From Hominifimenecus microfluidus (GTDB taxonomy: Bacteria > Bacillota > Clostridia > Lachnospirales > Lachnospiraceae): a stretch of DNA of 64,000 nt. A model generated the notes under the pieces. It did not search any database. It was not told the DNA's origin and saw nothing but the letters and a program-made list of their open reading frames with translations. The first letter of the stretch is position 1; the number at the start of each line of letters is the position of its first letter. Shown piece by piece: positions 35,086 to 44,847 of the stretch. A program made the translations under genes and the position numbers. Location of the stretch: positions 1 to 64,000 of the forward strand of contig JAJEQR010000013.1 in assembly GCA_020687485.1 (NCBI GenBank), given 5' to 3'.

Positions 35086-35193
35086 ATTATAACATTCAGC
35101 ATTCTTGCTGAAAAGGCGATTTTTTACAGATCTGAAAAAGTGATTGTCAGATAGAAAAGTGGATCTTCTATTAGTTAAAATGTTATATATAAT
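35086..35193. promoter_or_regulatory. Divergent promoter region between lysR and the CocE gene
   Basis: A minus-strand TATAAT (35091-35086) faces lysR and a plus-strand TATAAT (35188-35193) faces the hydrolase gene; both have weak -35 boxes (TTTTCA and CTTCTA), as is common for activator-dependent promoters. A small inverted repeat, CAGCA-TTCT-TGCTG (about 35098-35110), is a candidate regulator site. Confidence 0.45.
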
Positions 35194-35264
35194 ACAAGAA
35201 TTCGTATTTCCATTTGCGGAAAAAAGTAAATATAATAAAGAAAAACAGATAAGGAGGAAATAGA

Positions 35265-36980
35265 ATGAAATTGCTGATTGAAAAAGATGTAGAAATTCCC
35301 ATGAGAGACGGCGTGATTCTTCGCGCAGACCTTTATCGTCCTGATGATGAGAAAAAGCATCCGGCGCTGGTATTTCGTTCTCCGTATGAGAAGGAAACTC
35401 TGGATCGTAGATGGGGGCAGTTGAGTCCGGTGGGATTCGCAAAAGCCGGTTATGTCGTGGTGTATCAGGATGTACGGGGAACCGGAACTTCAGATGGAGA
35501 TTTCAGTTTCTTCTTTGACCAGGGAGATGACGGATATGACACGATTGAGTGGGCGGCTGTGCAGCCCTGGTGTAATGGCATGGTTGGAACTTTCGGACAT
35601 TCCTATTATGCGTATACGCAATTAACGGCGGCAGCAAAGAGACCGCCGCATCTGAAATGCATCGCTCCTTTTATGCAGGGCTGCAAGCCCAAGTATTCCG
35701 GCGGATTTCTTCCGAACGCGCTTCATGCGGACTGGCTTTTACAGCAGGCAGAGCGATACCTGCGGCGTATCCCGGAGGAAGAAAAAAGAAAAGAGGCCGA
35801 AGAAAAATTAAAAGAACAGACGAAGAACATGCAGGCGCAGTTCATGCACATTCCTGAAATTGATATGCCGGCGATGCAGCTGTATCCATGGTTCCCCTAC
35901 ATGGAAGAATACCGGATCAAAGTGGCAGGCTTTGATGATCCATCGGTACCGGCTGTGGAAGGGCGACCGATCGACCTCACAAAAGTTACGACACCAGCCC
36001 TGATGTACTGCGGACTCTATGATACGTCTTCTAAAAACGGACCGATTGAAAATTTCATTACACTGACGACGGAAAATCCGAATGAAGACGTTCGAAAAGG
36101 AACTCGACTGGTAGTTGGTCCCTGGAATCATTCCTGTATTTTCAGCAGCCAGCAGGGAGAGGTGAATTTCCCTGGAGCAGATGGAGATGTTATCGGTGTG
36201 CAGTCGCATATTATCCGCTTCTTTGATTACTGGTTAAAGGGCGAGAAGAGCGGCGTGGAGAAGGAGGCTCCGATTCGCCTGTATGTAATGGGGAAGAATC
36301 AATGGCGGATAGAGCAGGAGTGGCCGTTGGCACGCACCGTCTACACAGATTTCTATTTAAGCAGCAAAGGAAATGCCAATACGCGCCATGGAGACGGTAA
36401 GCTTAGCCTGTCAGAACCTTTAGAGAATGAAGCGGAGGATTCTTACCTTTATGATCCGCTGAATCCGGTACCGTCGCGGTCACCCGGAGGATGCACTGGC
36501 CCGATTCAGGACTATCGGGCAGTAGAAGAGCGAAAGGATGTGCTGGTATACAGCACGCCTGTTTTAGAGAAAGAGATCGAGATTGTGGGTCCGGTAAAAG
36601 CGGAACTTGCGATATCATCGTCTGCACCGGATACCGATTTCTTCTGCCGACTTCTGGATGTACGTCCGGATGGAAAAGCGCTGAACATCACGGAAGGAAT
36701 TGTGCGGGCCAGATATAACAATACTTACGAAGAACATCTGCTTGCTCCGGGAGAGATTCGAATGCTTACGGTGGATATGGGAAATACCAGCATCTGCTTC
36801 AAAGAAGGACATCAGATTCGCCTGGAAGTAACCAGCAGTTGCTTCCCGATGTATGACCGCAATCATAATACCGGGAATCGTCCGGGGACGGATGCGGAGA
36901 TTCGAACAGCGACAAACTATGTACATCATACAAAAGAGCACATCTCAAGGCTGATTCTTCCGGTGATTCCGGAAGAATAA
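35265..36980 (+). CDS. CocE/NonD-family alpha/beta hydrolase (peptidase S15 type)
   Basis: The 571-residue protein follows the cocaine-esterase/X-Pro-dipeptidyl-peptidase layout. The alpha/beta hydrolase core begins EIPMRDGVILRADLYRP, with VVVYQDVRGTGTSDG near residue 64. The nucleophile is Ser113 in GHSYYA and the likely catalytic His is in GPWNHS near residue 287. A C-terminal jelly-roll domain (APDTDFFCRLLDVRPDGKA near 450) follows. No signal peptide is present, so it works in the cytoplasm on an ester or amide. It is followed by an SLC13-like transporter and faces a LysR regulator. The substrate is unknown. Confidence 0.85.
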   Translation: MKLLIEKDVEIPMRDGVILRADLYRPDDEKKHPALVFRSPYEKETLDRRWGQLSPVGFAKAGYVVVYQDVRGTGTSDGDFSFFFDQGDDGYDTIEWAAVQPWCNGMVGTFGHSYYAYTQLTAAAKRPPHLKCIAPFMQGCKPKYSGGFLPNALHADWLLQQAERYLRRIPEEEKRKEAEEKLKEQTKNMQAQFMHIPEIDMPAMQLYPWFPYMEEYRIKVAGFDDPSVPAVEGRPIDLTKVTTPALMYCGLYDTSSKNGPIENFITLTTENPNEDVRKGTRLVVGPWNHSCIFSSQQGEVNFPGADGDVIGVQSHIIRFFDYWLKGEKSGVEKEAPIRLYVMGKNQWRIEQEWPLARTVYTDFYLSSKGNANTRHGDGKLSLSEPLENEAEDSYLYDPLNPVPSRSPGGCTGPIQDYRAVEERKDVLVYSTPVLEKEIEIVGPVKAELAISSSAPDTDFFCRLLDVRPDGKALNITEGIVRARYNNTYEEHLLAPGEIRMLTVDMGNTSICFKEGHQIRLEVTSSCFPMYDRNHNTGNRPGTDAEIRTATNYVHHTKEHISRLILPVIPEE

Positions 36981-36982
36981 AA

Positions 36983-37018
36983 ATCTGAACCAGAAAACCG
37001 GAAAGTAAGGGTTCAGAT
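36983..37018 (+). other. Intercistronic hairpin between hydrolase and transporter genes
   Basis: ATCTGAACC (36983-36991) and GGTTCAGAT (37010-37018) form a nine-base perfect stem with an 18-base loop and no T-run. It may modulate expression of the transporter relative to the hydrolase. Confidence 0.55.
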
Positions 37019-37044
37019 GACAGGCTTAAGAGAAAGGAGAACAT

Positions 37045-38310
37045 ATGGAACAATCTTATATTGTACTTATTATTTTAGCGATCATGATCGCAGGATTCAT
37101 CCTGAATAAGTGGTCCTATGGGTTAACTACGATGATTTGCTGTGCATTACTTGCTCTCACAGGAGTTCTGCCGATTTCAGAGGCCTTTGGCGGTTTCTGC
37201 AATAAGACATTGATTATGATTGCCTGCATCTTCGTTATCAGCTATGCGTTTGGAAAAACCAGTTTTCTCCATTCCGTTCAGATGAGAATTATGCATATGC
37301 AGAGCGGAAAATCAGCACTGGGAATTCTCCTGATTTTCTGTGCGCTGATTGCATTTTTTGCACAGATGATGGTAGCAACTACTACGATTGCACTTATGAT
37401 TATGCTGCTGGGAATTCTGAGTTCAGATAATGAGCTTTGCGCATCAAGAGTATTGCTTCCGACGGCACTTCTGGCAAGTATCTGGACATCAAAGATTCCG
37501 GTAGCAATGGGAGCTACAGCGTCCTCCCGATTAAACGCGTTTTTGGAAGCTTATGGTGAGGAATTCACCTTTGGACTGACGGATGTATTCAAGGCAAGTA
37601 TCGTAACGCTGATTCTGCTTTCCATTTATTTTATCCTGGCGTACAAGCTACTTCCAAAGAATGAGATCGATGCTTCCAAGATCGGAGAGCTGAAAGAATA
37701 TCAGGCAATTCCGAAGCGACAGGAAATTGTGACCTATATTGTATTCGTATGCGTTATGGGATCATTCTTCTTTGGAAAAAAGCTTGGAGATACGATGTAT
37801 CTGATTCCTGTAATCGGCGTTATTGTGTTGCAGATTACGAAGACACTCACCATGAAGGAAGTTCTTCAGAATATCAGCACGGATATGATATTCATGCTGG
37901 CAGGTATCTTTGTACTGTCGGATGCCTTAACGGCAAGTGGAGCCGGAGAGCTTCTGGGAAATGCAATTAACGGTCTGCTTGGCAGCAATCCTTCCCGTGT
38001 TGCAATCGTGATTGTATTTACACTCAGCAGCGGAATTCTTACCAATTTCATGAATAATACGGCTACTTATAATGTTCTGGTGCCTTTAGCGGCAGCGGCC
38101 TCTGTTGCCGGTGGATTTGACCCGAGAGCAGCGGTTATGGGAGCAGCCATGGCCAGCTATTTCCCGATTCTTCCCTGTGGAGCTGCTAATGTGGCGATGG
38201 CTTTTGCCGCTGGTCATTATACGATTAAAAATACACTGAAATTCACTCTTCCGTTCTTTGCGATTGCAATTGTAAGTACGATTATTGGTGTGCTTGTATT
38301 ATTCCCGTAG
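37045..38310 (+). CDS. SLC13/CitMHS-like ion-coupled transporter
   Basis: This 421-residue integral membrane protein has about eleven hydrophobic segments and the features of the ion-transporter superfamily (DASS/CitMHS/ArsB). There is a repeated reentrant-loop pattern: ALLASIWTSKIPVAMGATAS near residue 146 in the first half and TNFMNNTATYNVLVPLA near 333 in the second, where the NNTA motif is typical. These carriers usually import carboxylates with sodium or protons. Cotranscription with the CocE-type hydrolase suggests it imports that enzyme's substrate. Family confident, substrate unknown. Confidence 0.8.
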   Translation: MEQSYIVLIILAIMIAGFILNKWSYGLTTMICCALLALTGVLPISEAFGGFCNKTLIMIACIFVISYAFGKTSFLHSVQMRIMHMQSGKSALGILLIFCALIAFFAQMMVATTTIALMIMLLGILSSDNELCASRVLLPTALLASIWTSKIPVAMGATASSRLNAFLEAYGEEFTFGLTDVFKASIVTLILLSIYFILAYKLLPKNEIDASKIGELKEYQAIPKRQEIVTYIVFVCVMGSFFFGKKLGDTMYLIPVIGVIVLQITKTLTMKEVLQNISTDMIFMLAGIFVLSDALTASGAGELLGNAINGLLGSNPSRVAIVIVFTLSSGILTNFMNNTATYNVLVPLAAAASVAGGFDPRAAVMGAAMASYFPILPCGAANVAMAFAAGHYTIKNTLKFTLPFFAIAIVSTIIGVLVLFP

Positions 38311-38544
38311 TGAAGATTTATCTTGAGTTGCTGGGATCAAGATTTTTGTAACATTTGTGGTTTAAAAATTCTAATCACTTTCTTAATCATACCGGAGTTC
38401 TTATGTATATATTAAGGCTGTTTCACACCGTCGGAGGCGGTGTAAGCTTCTAGACATATACAGAGGCTTCGGTATGTTGCATTATTAGGCAATCGAAAAT
38501 TTTACAGCTATTCATAGTGCGAATAGGGCCATTTAATTCAAGTA

Positions 38545-38574
38545 TTGTACAAATAAAAAGCGGAGTGTTATTAT
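38545..38574 (+). promoter_or_regulatory. Promoter of the esterase/ABC operon
   Basis: TTGTAC (38545-38550) and TTATTA/TATTAT (38568-38574) have a spacer of 17-18 bases. In the 325-base gap before the esterase I otherwise see only a six-base hairpin, ACACCG/CGGTGT, around 38434-38452 (possibly ending the upstream transcript) and no gene. Confidence 0.5.
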
Positions 38575-38635
38575 GAAGCCATAATCAAAGCTGATGGGAC
38601 GAGATATCATGGAACCATTGGCAGAAAGGAGAGCT

Positions 38636-40150
38636 ATGGCTTTATTAAACGTAGAAGTAGAAAACGGAAAGCTGGAAGGGATTCTTTGCGGAGACGGTCT
38701 GGTCAGTTCCTTTAAGGGGATTCCTTACGCGGCTCCTCCGGTAGGAGATCTGCGCTGGAAGGAACCTCAGCCGATAGCCTGGAGTGGCGTAAAGCAGGCT
38801 TATCGCTTTGCTCCGGCGGCGATGCAGCTTCCGGCCAGTCCGGATAATTTCTACTATAAAGAGTTTTCCAGTATTTTTCCCATGAGTGAAGATTGCCTGT
38901 ATTTAAATGTATGGACATCCGCGGAGAAAAGCGATGAAAAACTGCCGGTTGCTTTTTGGGTATATGGCGGCGGCTTTCAGGCCGGGTCCAGCCGTGTCAA
39001 AGCATATTATGGTGAAGATTTTGCCAGAAAGGGTGTGGTATTCGTCAGCGTGGGTTACAGGTTGAACATTTTTGGTTTTCTGGCCCATCCGGAATTAACC
39101 GCAGAGTCCGAACACCACAGTTCCGGGAATTACGGGATGCTTGACCAGATTTTTGCCCTCCAGTGGGTGAAGCGGAATATTGCCGCTTTTGGTGGGGATC
39201 CGGAGAATATTACTGTGTTTGGGCAGTCGGCGGGAGCGGGCAGTACGATTATTCATACGACTTCTCCCCTGACCAAAGGACTGTTTCAGCGCGCAATTGT
39301 GCAAAGCGCAGGAGGAATTGAAGTTAGAGAGCGACCGCCGCTGGCCGAAATGGAGCAAAGAGGAATCGATTTCCTGCGGGCGGCAGGGTTGACAGGGATT
39401 GAAGAAGCGAGAAAACTCTCGGCAGAAAAACTGCTGGAAACCTACGATCAGGTAAACCCTAAGCGGGAACGCTGGAAATTATATGGTCCCAATGTAGACC
39501 ATTATTTGTTGGATGCTGAGCCAATCGATGTGATTCTGGCTGGAAAACATCATGATTTGGATTATATGTGGGGGTCTACTGCAGAGGAAGGAAATTCCTA
39601 TGGGCCAGCGCCGGATTGCAGTGTGGCAACCTTTGAAATGGAAGCAAAAAATGTATACAGAGCATATGCAAATGCGTATTTACGGACAGCGGACGCAAAG
39701 AGCGAAGAAAAGGTACGGTATGTGCAAAAATATAATATGGCCAATGGAGCGCTGGCACGTTGTGTAGGCTTTGCAGAACGTCAGGTAGAGCAGGAACGTC
39801 GTCCGTGCTATCAATATTATTTTACCCGCCGTCCTCCGGGGGACGAGACCGGAGCTTTTCATTCAGCGGAACATGCTTATGTTTTTCAGACGTTTCCTCG
39901 TATTTGGCGGCCATATACAGGAGTGGATTTTGAATTATCTCAAATCATGTCTTCCTATTGGGTTAATTTTATCCGCTGCGGCGATCCGAATGGAGCGGGG
40001 CTGCCGGAATGGAAGCCTTTTACGGAGCATAACCATATGACAATGGAATTGGGAGATGAGGTAGGGATGATTCCTGTACCGGAGACTCCGATTTCTAAAT
40101 TTCAAAAAGAATTTATCTACCATCAGCTGGGAATGGAGGAAGAGGAATGA
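38636..40150 (+). CDS. Type-B carboxylesterase 1
   Basis: The 504-residue protein belongs to the carboxylesterase type B (PnbA/cholinesterase) family, which hydrolyses carboxylic esters. It has the N-terminal GIPYAAPPVGDLRW signature, SEDCLYLNVW near residue 84, and the oxyanion hole GGGF (111-114). Ser198 in GQSAG is the nucleophile (the family usually has GESAG). The catalytic Glu is likely in the SAEEGN-type segment and the His in HSAEHAYVF. The ATG at 38636 is preferred because AAAGGAG lies directly upstream; ATGs at 38594 and 38609 lack a site. It overlaps a related esterase by ATGA. No secretion signal, so it is cytoplasmic. Confidence 0.9.
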   Translation: MALLNVEVENGKLEGILCGDGLVSSFKGIPYAAPPVGDLRWKEPQPIAWSGVKQAYRFAPAAMQLPASPDNFYYKEFSSIFPMSEDCLYLNVWTSAEKSDEKLPVAFWVYGGGFQAGSSRVKAYYGEDFARKGVVFVSVGYRLNIFGFLAHPELTAESEHHSSGNYGMLDQIFALQWVKRNIAAFGGDPENITVFGQSAGAGSTIIHTTSPLTKGLFQRAIVQSAGGIEVRERPPLAEMEQRGIDFLRAAGLTGIEEARKLSAEKLLETYDQVNPKRERWKLYGPNVDHYLLDAEPIDVILAGKHHDLDYMWGSTAEEGNSYGPAPDCSVATFEMEAKNVYRAYANAYLRTADAKSEEKVRYVQKYNMANGALARCVGFAERQVEQERRPCYQYYFTRRPPGDETGAFHSAEHAYVFQTFPRIWRPYTGVDFELSQIMSSYWVNFIRCGDPNGAGLPEWKPFTEHNHMTMELGDEVGMIPVPETPISKFQKEFIYHQLGMEEEE

Positions 40151-41685
40151 GAGAAGTCGCATTGACAAAAGTGACAACACCGTGTGGTGTCATTGTCGGC
40201 TGTAACGATGAAGACAGCCAGGTGGGTGTCTTCCGAGGCATTCCTTACGCAAAGCCTCCGGTTGGAGAGTTGCGCTGGCGGGAACCGCAGCCGGTGGAAC
40301 CTTGGGAAGGAGAATACCAGGCATTGAAATTCGGGCCGATGGCGATGCAGTTTCGGCAGCAGGAGGGCAGCTTTTATCATCGGGAATGGAATGCCAACCG
40401 TATGCCGATGAGTGAGGATTGCCTGTACCTGAATGTATGGACACCAGCAAAAGATCCGGAGGAAAAGCTGCCAGTAGCAGTCTGGATTCATGGAGGCGGT
40501 TTTCGCACCGGTTCTGGCTCAGCGCCTGCCTTTGATGGCTATGCCTATGCGAAGCGGGGCATTGTGTTTGTCTCCTTTAATTATCGACTGAACGGCTTTG
40601 GTTTTCTGGCGCACCCGGAGCTTACCGCGGAGTCCGAGCATCATAGCTCTGGTAATTACGGAATGTTAGATCAGGTTTGTGCGCTTCGATGGGTGAAGGA
40701 AAACATTGCCGCGTTTGGCGGAGACCCGCAGCATATTACGATTTTCGGCCAGTCTTCGGGGGCCATGAGCGTACAGACTCTGGTTTGTTCTGATCTGACG
40801 AGGGGAAACATCCAGCGCGCGATTATGCAGAGTGCAGGAGGACTGGGAATTTCCGTCGCCAGAATGACCCGGACTCTGGAAACTGCAGAGCAGCGCGGCG
40901 AGGAGTATCTGAATTATATGGGGTTGTCTTCTATTGAAGAGGCGAGGAAAATGTCAGCTCAATGGCTGTGTGACCAGTTTGCCAAATCGGACGCGGTTTA
41001 CAATGTACAGATGTACTTTGCCCCGAATGTGGATGGATATGCCTTGAAGGAAGACTGCAACAGTATCGTGCGGGCAGGGAAACACCATGATATTCCCTAT
41101 ATTGTAGGGAGCACCAAGAACGAAAACTGGAAGACAGGAAAGAAAAGCTTTGATTATCATTCCTTCCGAAGCAATATGCAGGAATTGTTCGGCGATGCTA
41201 CCGACCGTTTTCTGGAGGTAGTAGGGGCAGATTCGCCGGAACGAATTCAAGAATATTGGATCAATGAGTTTGCAGACCATATGTATGCCGGAGCGGCTGC
41301 CTGGTGTACGATGCAGGATCGTTTGGGAAGAACTCCTTCCTACCATTATCTCTTTTCTCATCCGCTTCCGGGGGATGACAGCGGTGCCTTTCACGGTTGC
41401 GAACACGGATACGTTTTTCAGACGTTGCTGCGAAATTGGCGGCCGTTTACCGCGAGGGACTATGAGCTTTCCAATCGCATCTGTGACTATTGGAGCAATT
41501 TTATGAAGACTGGAAATCCCAACGGCGAAGGGCTGGCGGAGTGGACAAGTTACACGGAAGAATCGCCCTGCGCGATGGAGTTTGGCGGAAGAAATGAGAT
41601 GTTTCCTTACAGCGGTTCCCCGGTTTCCCAGTTTGAGAAGGCGTTTTTCCAGGGCGACTTCAAAGCCCGGAAAGGAGCAGAATGA
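40147..41685 (+). CDS. Type-B carboxylesterase 2
   Basis: This 512-residue paralogue of the preceding gene has the same landmarks: GIPYAKPPVGELRW, SEDCLYLNVW, GGGF (117-120) and the nucleophile Ser203 in GQSSG. Long stretches such as FLAHPELTAESEHHSSGNYGM are near-identical between the two, so the pair arose by tandem duplication, but lid regions differ. Coupled by ATGA to both its neighbours (esterase 1 upstream, the MFS gene downstream). The two enzymes probably act on related esters with different acyl or alcohol parts. Confidence 0.9.
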   Translation: MREVALTKVTTPCGVIVGCNDEDSQVGVFRGIPYAKPPVGELRWREPQPVEPWEGEYQALKFGPMAMQFRQQEGSFYHREWNANRMPMSEDCLYLNVWTPAKDPEEKLPVAVWIHGGGFRTGSGSAPAFDGYAYAKRGIVFVSFNYRLNGFGFLAHPELTAESEHHSSGNYGMLDQVCALRWVKENIAAFGGDPQHITIFGQSSGAMSVQTLVCSDLTRGNIQRAIMQSAGGLGISVARMTRTLETAEQRGEEYLNYMGLSSIEEARKMSAQWLCDQFAKSDAVYNVQMYFAPNVDGYALKEDCNSIVRAGKHHDIPYIVGSTKNENWKTGKKSFDYHSFRSNMQELFGDATDRFLEVVGADSPERIQEYWINEFADHMYAGAAAWCTMQDRLGRTPSYHYLFSHPLPGDDSGAFHGCEHGYVFQTLLRNWRPFTARDYELSNRICDYWSNFMKTGNPNGEGLAEWTSYTEESPCAMEFGGRNEMFPYSGSPVSQFEKAFFQGDFKARKGAE

Positions 41686-42854
41686 GGCGACAAAAATCAA
41701 ACACAACCATTTGGAATCGCAATTTTACGTTGCTTCTGCTGGCAAACATCTGTGTTTCTACCAGCTTTCACATGATCTCTACCACCATGGCAAAATATTG
41801 CATTGAGATTGGAACCACAGAGGCGATGGCAGGAACGATTGTTGGTATCTTCAGTATCGCTTCCCTCTGTATTCGTCCCTTTTGCGGCTCTATCATTGAT
41901 GCGAGAAATAAGAAACATATTTATCTTGCCTCTTTAGGTCTTTTGGTGGCAGTGATGGCGCTGTATGGGACGGCGGTGAATATGGGGGTCCTGGGCGCGC
42001 TGCGTTTTCTGCATGGTTTTGGTTTTGGCTTCGCCACCACGACAGGTCTGGCTATGGCCAGCGAGACCGCACCGGAAGGAAGAGTTGGCTCAGCGCTTGG
42101 CATGTATGGGATTGCTTCTTCGGTGGCAACGGCTCTCGCTCCCAATCTTGGGTTGGCGGTTGCCGGGGCCAAGGGGTTTCCGGCCATGTTTCTGACAGCG
42201 GCGGTGATTACGGTAGCGGCTTGTATCCTGGCGCTTCCTGTGCAGGGAAAAGTGGAAAGGAAAGTACGGACGGTGAAATTTCCTCGTTCGTTTGATCAGA
42301 TATTTTCACGCAGGGCTCTACTGATTGCGGTGATGCTGATGGTTCTGGGGACGGCCAACAGTTCGGTATCTTCATTCCTCAGCGTGTATTGCAGTGAACT
42401 GGGATTGACCGGTTATGCAACTTATTTTACAGTGACGGCTGTTACGATGATAGTAACTAGACCCCTGGCAGGAAATTTGATGGACCGTTATGGAATCAAA
42501 CGTGTACTGTGGCCGGCCTGTATTTCCCTGACGTTGGCTTTGACATTCTTAGCAAGGATGACTTCCTTGCCGGGATTATGGGCGGCGGCGGTATTGTTTG
42601 GCTTCGGCTATGGTTCTCTGCAGCCGTCTCTGCAGGCGCTGGCCTTTATGCGGGAGACAGATGAGCGGCGGGGAGTTACCAGCAGTACCGTATCCGTAGG
42701 TGTGGATATTGGAAATGGAATCGGCGCTTCTGCTGCCGGTGTATTGGCTGGTGCTTTCGGTTACCGGAACATGTACCTGGCAGCTGTGGCTTATGTTGTA
42801 ATTCTGGCCCTTCTGTTCATTTTCGATCAAAAACTGCAGCGAGGGCGGGGATAG
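41682..42854 (+). CDS. MFS transporter
   Basis: The 390-residue protein has twelve predicted membrane segments and the major facilitator pattern, including a DARNKK loop between helices 2 and 3 (near residue 74) and a second-half equivalent, DRYGIKR, near 268. It most resembles drug/proton antiporter-like MFS carriers (FGYGSLQPSLQALAF near helix 10). It may import the ester substrate or export a product. Translationally coupled to esterase 2. Confidence 0.85.
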   Translation: MRRQKSNTTIWNRNFTLLLLANICVSTSFHMISTTMAKYCIEIGTTEAMAGTIVGIFSIASLCIRPFCGSIIDARNKKHIYLASLGLLVAVMALYGTAVNMGVLGALRFLHGFGFGFATTTGLAMASETAPEGRVGSALGMYGIASSVATALAPNLGLAVAGAKGFPAMFLTAAVITVAACILALPVQGKVERKVRTVKFPRSFDQIFSRRALLIAVMLMVLGTANSSVSSFLSVYCSELGLTGYATYFTVTAVTMIVTRPLAGNLMDRYGIKRVLWPACISLTLALTFLARMTSLPGLWAAAVLFGFGYGSLQPSLQALAFMRETDERRGVTSSTVSVGVDIGNGIGASAAGVLAGAFGYRNMYLAAVAYVVILALLFIFDQKLQRGRG

Positions 42855-42912
42855 GAAACAGATAGAGTAAGAAAAAAACGCTGCAAAATGCTACGGAAAG
42901 TGAGGATCGACA

Positions 42913-43839
42913 GTGGAGCTAAGGGATATCAAATATATCGTGAGTATAAAAAAATATTCTAGCATCACTCAGGCAGCAAAGGAACTTTATATTCCTCAAC
43001 CTACCTTGAGTAATGTCCTGAAACGAGTGGAGACAGAGCTGGGGAAATCTTTATTTATCCGTACGAAATCCGGGCTGAAGCTGACGAAATCCGGAACCCA
43101 TTTTGTGCAGATGGCGGAAGAGTTGTTGGCGATGAATGATAAAATGATGTCAGAAATGGCCTCTTTTTCGGAGACACCGAAGACAATACGAATTGCCTCG
43201 CCCGACATGTGGTGTGCGCGGCTGGTAGCACCGGTAACAGCGGAATTTTTTAAAAGCTATCCGGATGTGATGGTCAATATCCAGGAAAAGTCTACCGCGG
43301 AGATTGAAGAAGGTCTGAGAAAGGATGAGATTGATATCGGTATCCTGCAGCTGCCGTTTTTGGATATGGATTGTTTTGATTACCGACCGCTCTTTGACGA
43401 ACAGATTATGATCGCAGTTGCAAGTGACTACTGGAAAAAATACGCCGTTTTGATAGGCGCGCAGCAAGATTCTATTTCCCTGAAGCATCTGGAAAATCAT
43501 CGATTAATCTTTACCGATCCCGAACGACCGGTTCGCCGAAAAATTGAACTGGCATTAAAAAATAACAGGATTCCCTATATGATTTCGGCAGTTACCAACA
43601 ATCTGGAGGCGAGCCTGGTTCTGGCGGAGAAGGAGGTGGGTATTGCTTTTATCTCTGATAAACAGAAAAACTATTATATCGACCAATACCATCTGACCTA
43701 CGTTCGTGCAGATCAATTCCTGCCTAAATGGCAGATGGTGGCGGTTCAAAAAAAAGAAAATCATACAGCAATTATTGATTCCTTTATCCGAGAAATGGAG
43801 GCTTTTACTGCCGGTTGGGATTCCGGCAGTCATTTTTAG
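42913..43839 (+). CDS. LysR-family transcriptional regulator
   Basis: The 308-residue protein starts with GTG at 42913 behind a GAGG site. Its N-terminus is a LysR helix-turn-helix (ELRDIKYIVSIKKYSSITQAAKEL, then PQPTLSNVLKRVETELG), followed by the PBP2-type effector domain. It is unusual in lying inside the operon and in the same direction as the esterase and ABC genes, 58 bases after the MFS gene and 45 before the permease. This would let it regulate its own operon. Confidence 0.88.
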   Translation: MELRDIKYIVSIKKYSSITQAAKELYIPQPTLSNVLKRVETELGKSLFIRTKSGLKLTKSGTHFVQMAEELLAMNDKMMSEMASFSETPKTIRIASPDMWCARLVAPVTAEFFKSYPDVMVNIQEKSTAEIEEGLRKDEIDIGILQLPFLDMDCFDYRPLFDEQIMIAVASDYWKKYAVLIGAQQDSISLKHLENHRLIFTDPERPVRRKIELALKNNRIPYMISAVTNNLEASLVLAEKEVGIAFISDKQKNYYIDQYHLTYVRADQFLPKWQMVAVQKKENHTAIIDSFIREMEAFTAGWDSGSHF

Positions 43840-43884
43840 CAAAGCCTTAAAGGAAAGGCGGTCTATAAATGAAAGGAGGAGATT

Positions 43885-44847
43885 ATGGCAAGATACATAG
43901 GGAAGAGAGTGTTGACTATGATTCCGGTTCTGATTGGAGTCTCTCTTTTGATTTTTCTTCTTTTGGAACTGGCACCCGGCGACGCGGCCCAGTCCATTTT
44001 AGGAGATTATGCGTCCGAAGAAAGTCTCAATGAATTGCGGGAGGAAATGGGTTTAAACGATCCTCTGATTGTCCAATATGGTCGTTTTATGAAAGACCTG
44101 TTATTAAAAGGAGATCTGGGAAATTCTTATCAAACGGGACGTCCGGTGTTAGAGACGATCCTGGAACGATACCCAATGACCATTTTGGTAGCGATTTTAG
44201 CGGTTATTGCTACAGCTTTATTGGGAGTAACTACTGGACTTTTATCGGCGGTGAAGCAGTATTCGTGGATTGACAATATCTGTACGGTGATCGGCATGAT
44301 TGGCGTATCGTCCCCGTCCTTTTTTACAGGTTTGATTCTGATCTTTATTTTTTCTGGTAAGCTGGGATGGCTTCCGGCATCCGGTTCTTATGGTCCTCAA
44401 TATTTTATTCTTCCGATTATTACCATGGCTTTTGGCTCCTGTGCCAGTCAGATGCGGATGACTCGTTCAGCTATGCTGGAAGTGATGCGGCAGGATTATA
44501 TCCGCACGGCAAAGGCGAAAGGGCAGGGGGATAAAAAGATTGTTTTTCACCATGAGCTACGGAATGCATTGGTACCAATCATCACAGTGATCGGGCAGCA
44601 GGCGGGAGTACTTTTGGGCGGTGCTATGATTGTGGAACAGATTTTTTCAATTCCTGGCGTAGGCAAATTAATGATCGATTCTATCGGCACCAGAGATTAT
44701 CCTATGGTGCGGGGAGGCGTCCTTTTCATTGCGCTTTCCTTCAGCGTGGTAAACCTGTTGGTAGATTTGGCTTACTCTACGGTGGACCCTAGAATTCGTT
44801 CTCAGCTGGTGCATCAATCGAAGAAAAAGAAAGGAGCGTCGGCATGA
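43885..44847 (+). CDS. ABC transporter permease, DppB/OppB type
   Basis: This 320-residue membrane protein is the first permease of a dipeptide/oligopeptide/nickel-type importer. The N-terminal YIGKRVLTMIPVLIGVSLLIF segment, the LGLNDPL-type loop (here MGLNDPLIVQYG), and the ATPase-contacting EAA-like loop DYIRTAKAKG (near residue 206) are diagnostic. Six membrane segments. Overlaps the second permease by ATGA. Confidence 0.9.
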   Translation: MARYIGKRVLTMIPVLIGVSLLIFLLLELAPGDAAQSILGDYASEESLNELREEMGLNDPLIVQYGRFMKDLLLKGDLGNSYQTGRPVLETILERYPMTILVAILAVIATALLGVTTGLLSAVKQYSWIDNICTVIGMIGVSSPSFFTGLILIFIFSGKLGWLPASGSYGPQYFILPIITMAFGSCASQMRMTRSAMLEVMRQDYIRTAKAKGQGDKKIVFHHELRNALVPIITVIGQQAGVLLGGAMIVEQIFSIPGVGKLMIDSIGTRDYPMVRGGVLFIALSFSVVNLLVDLAYSTVDPRIRSQLVHQSKKKKGASA

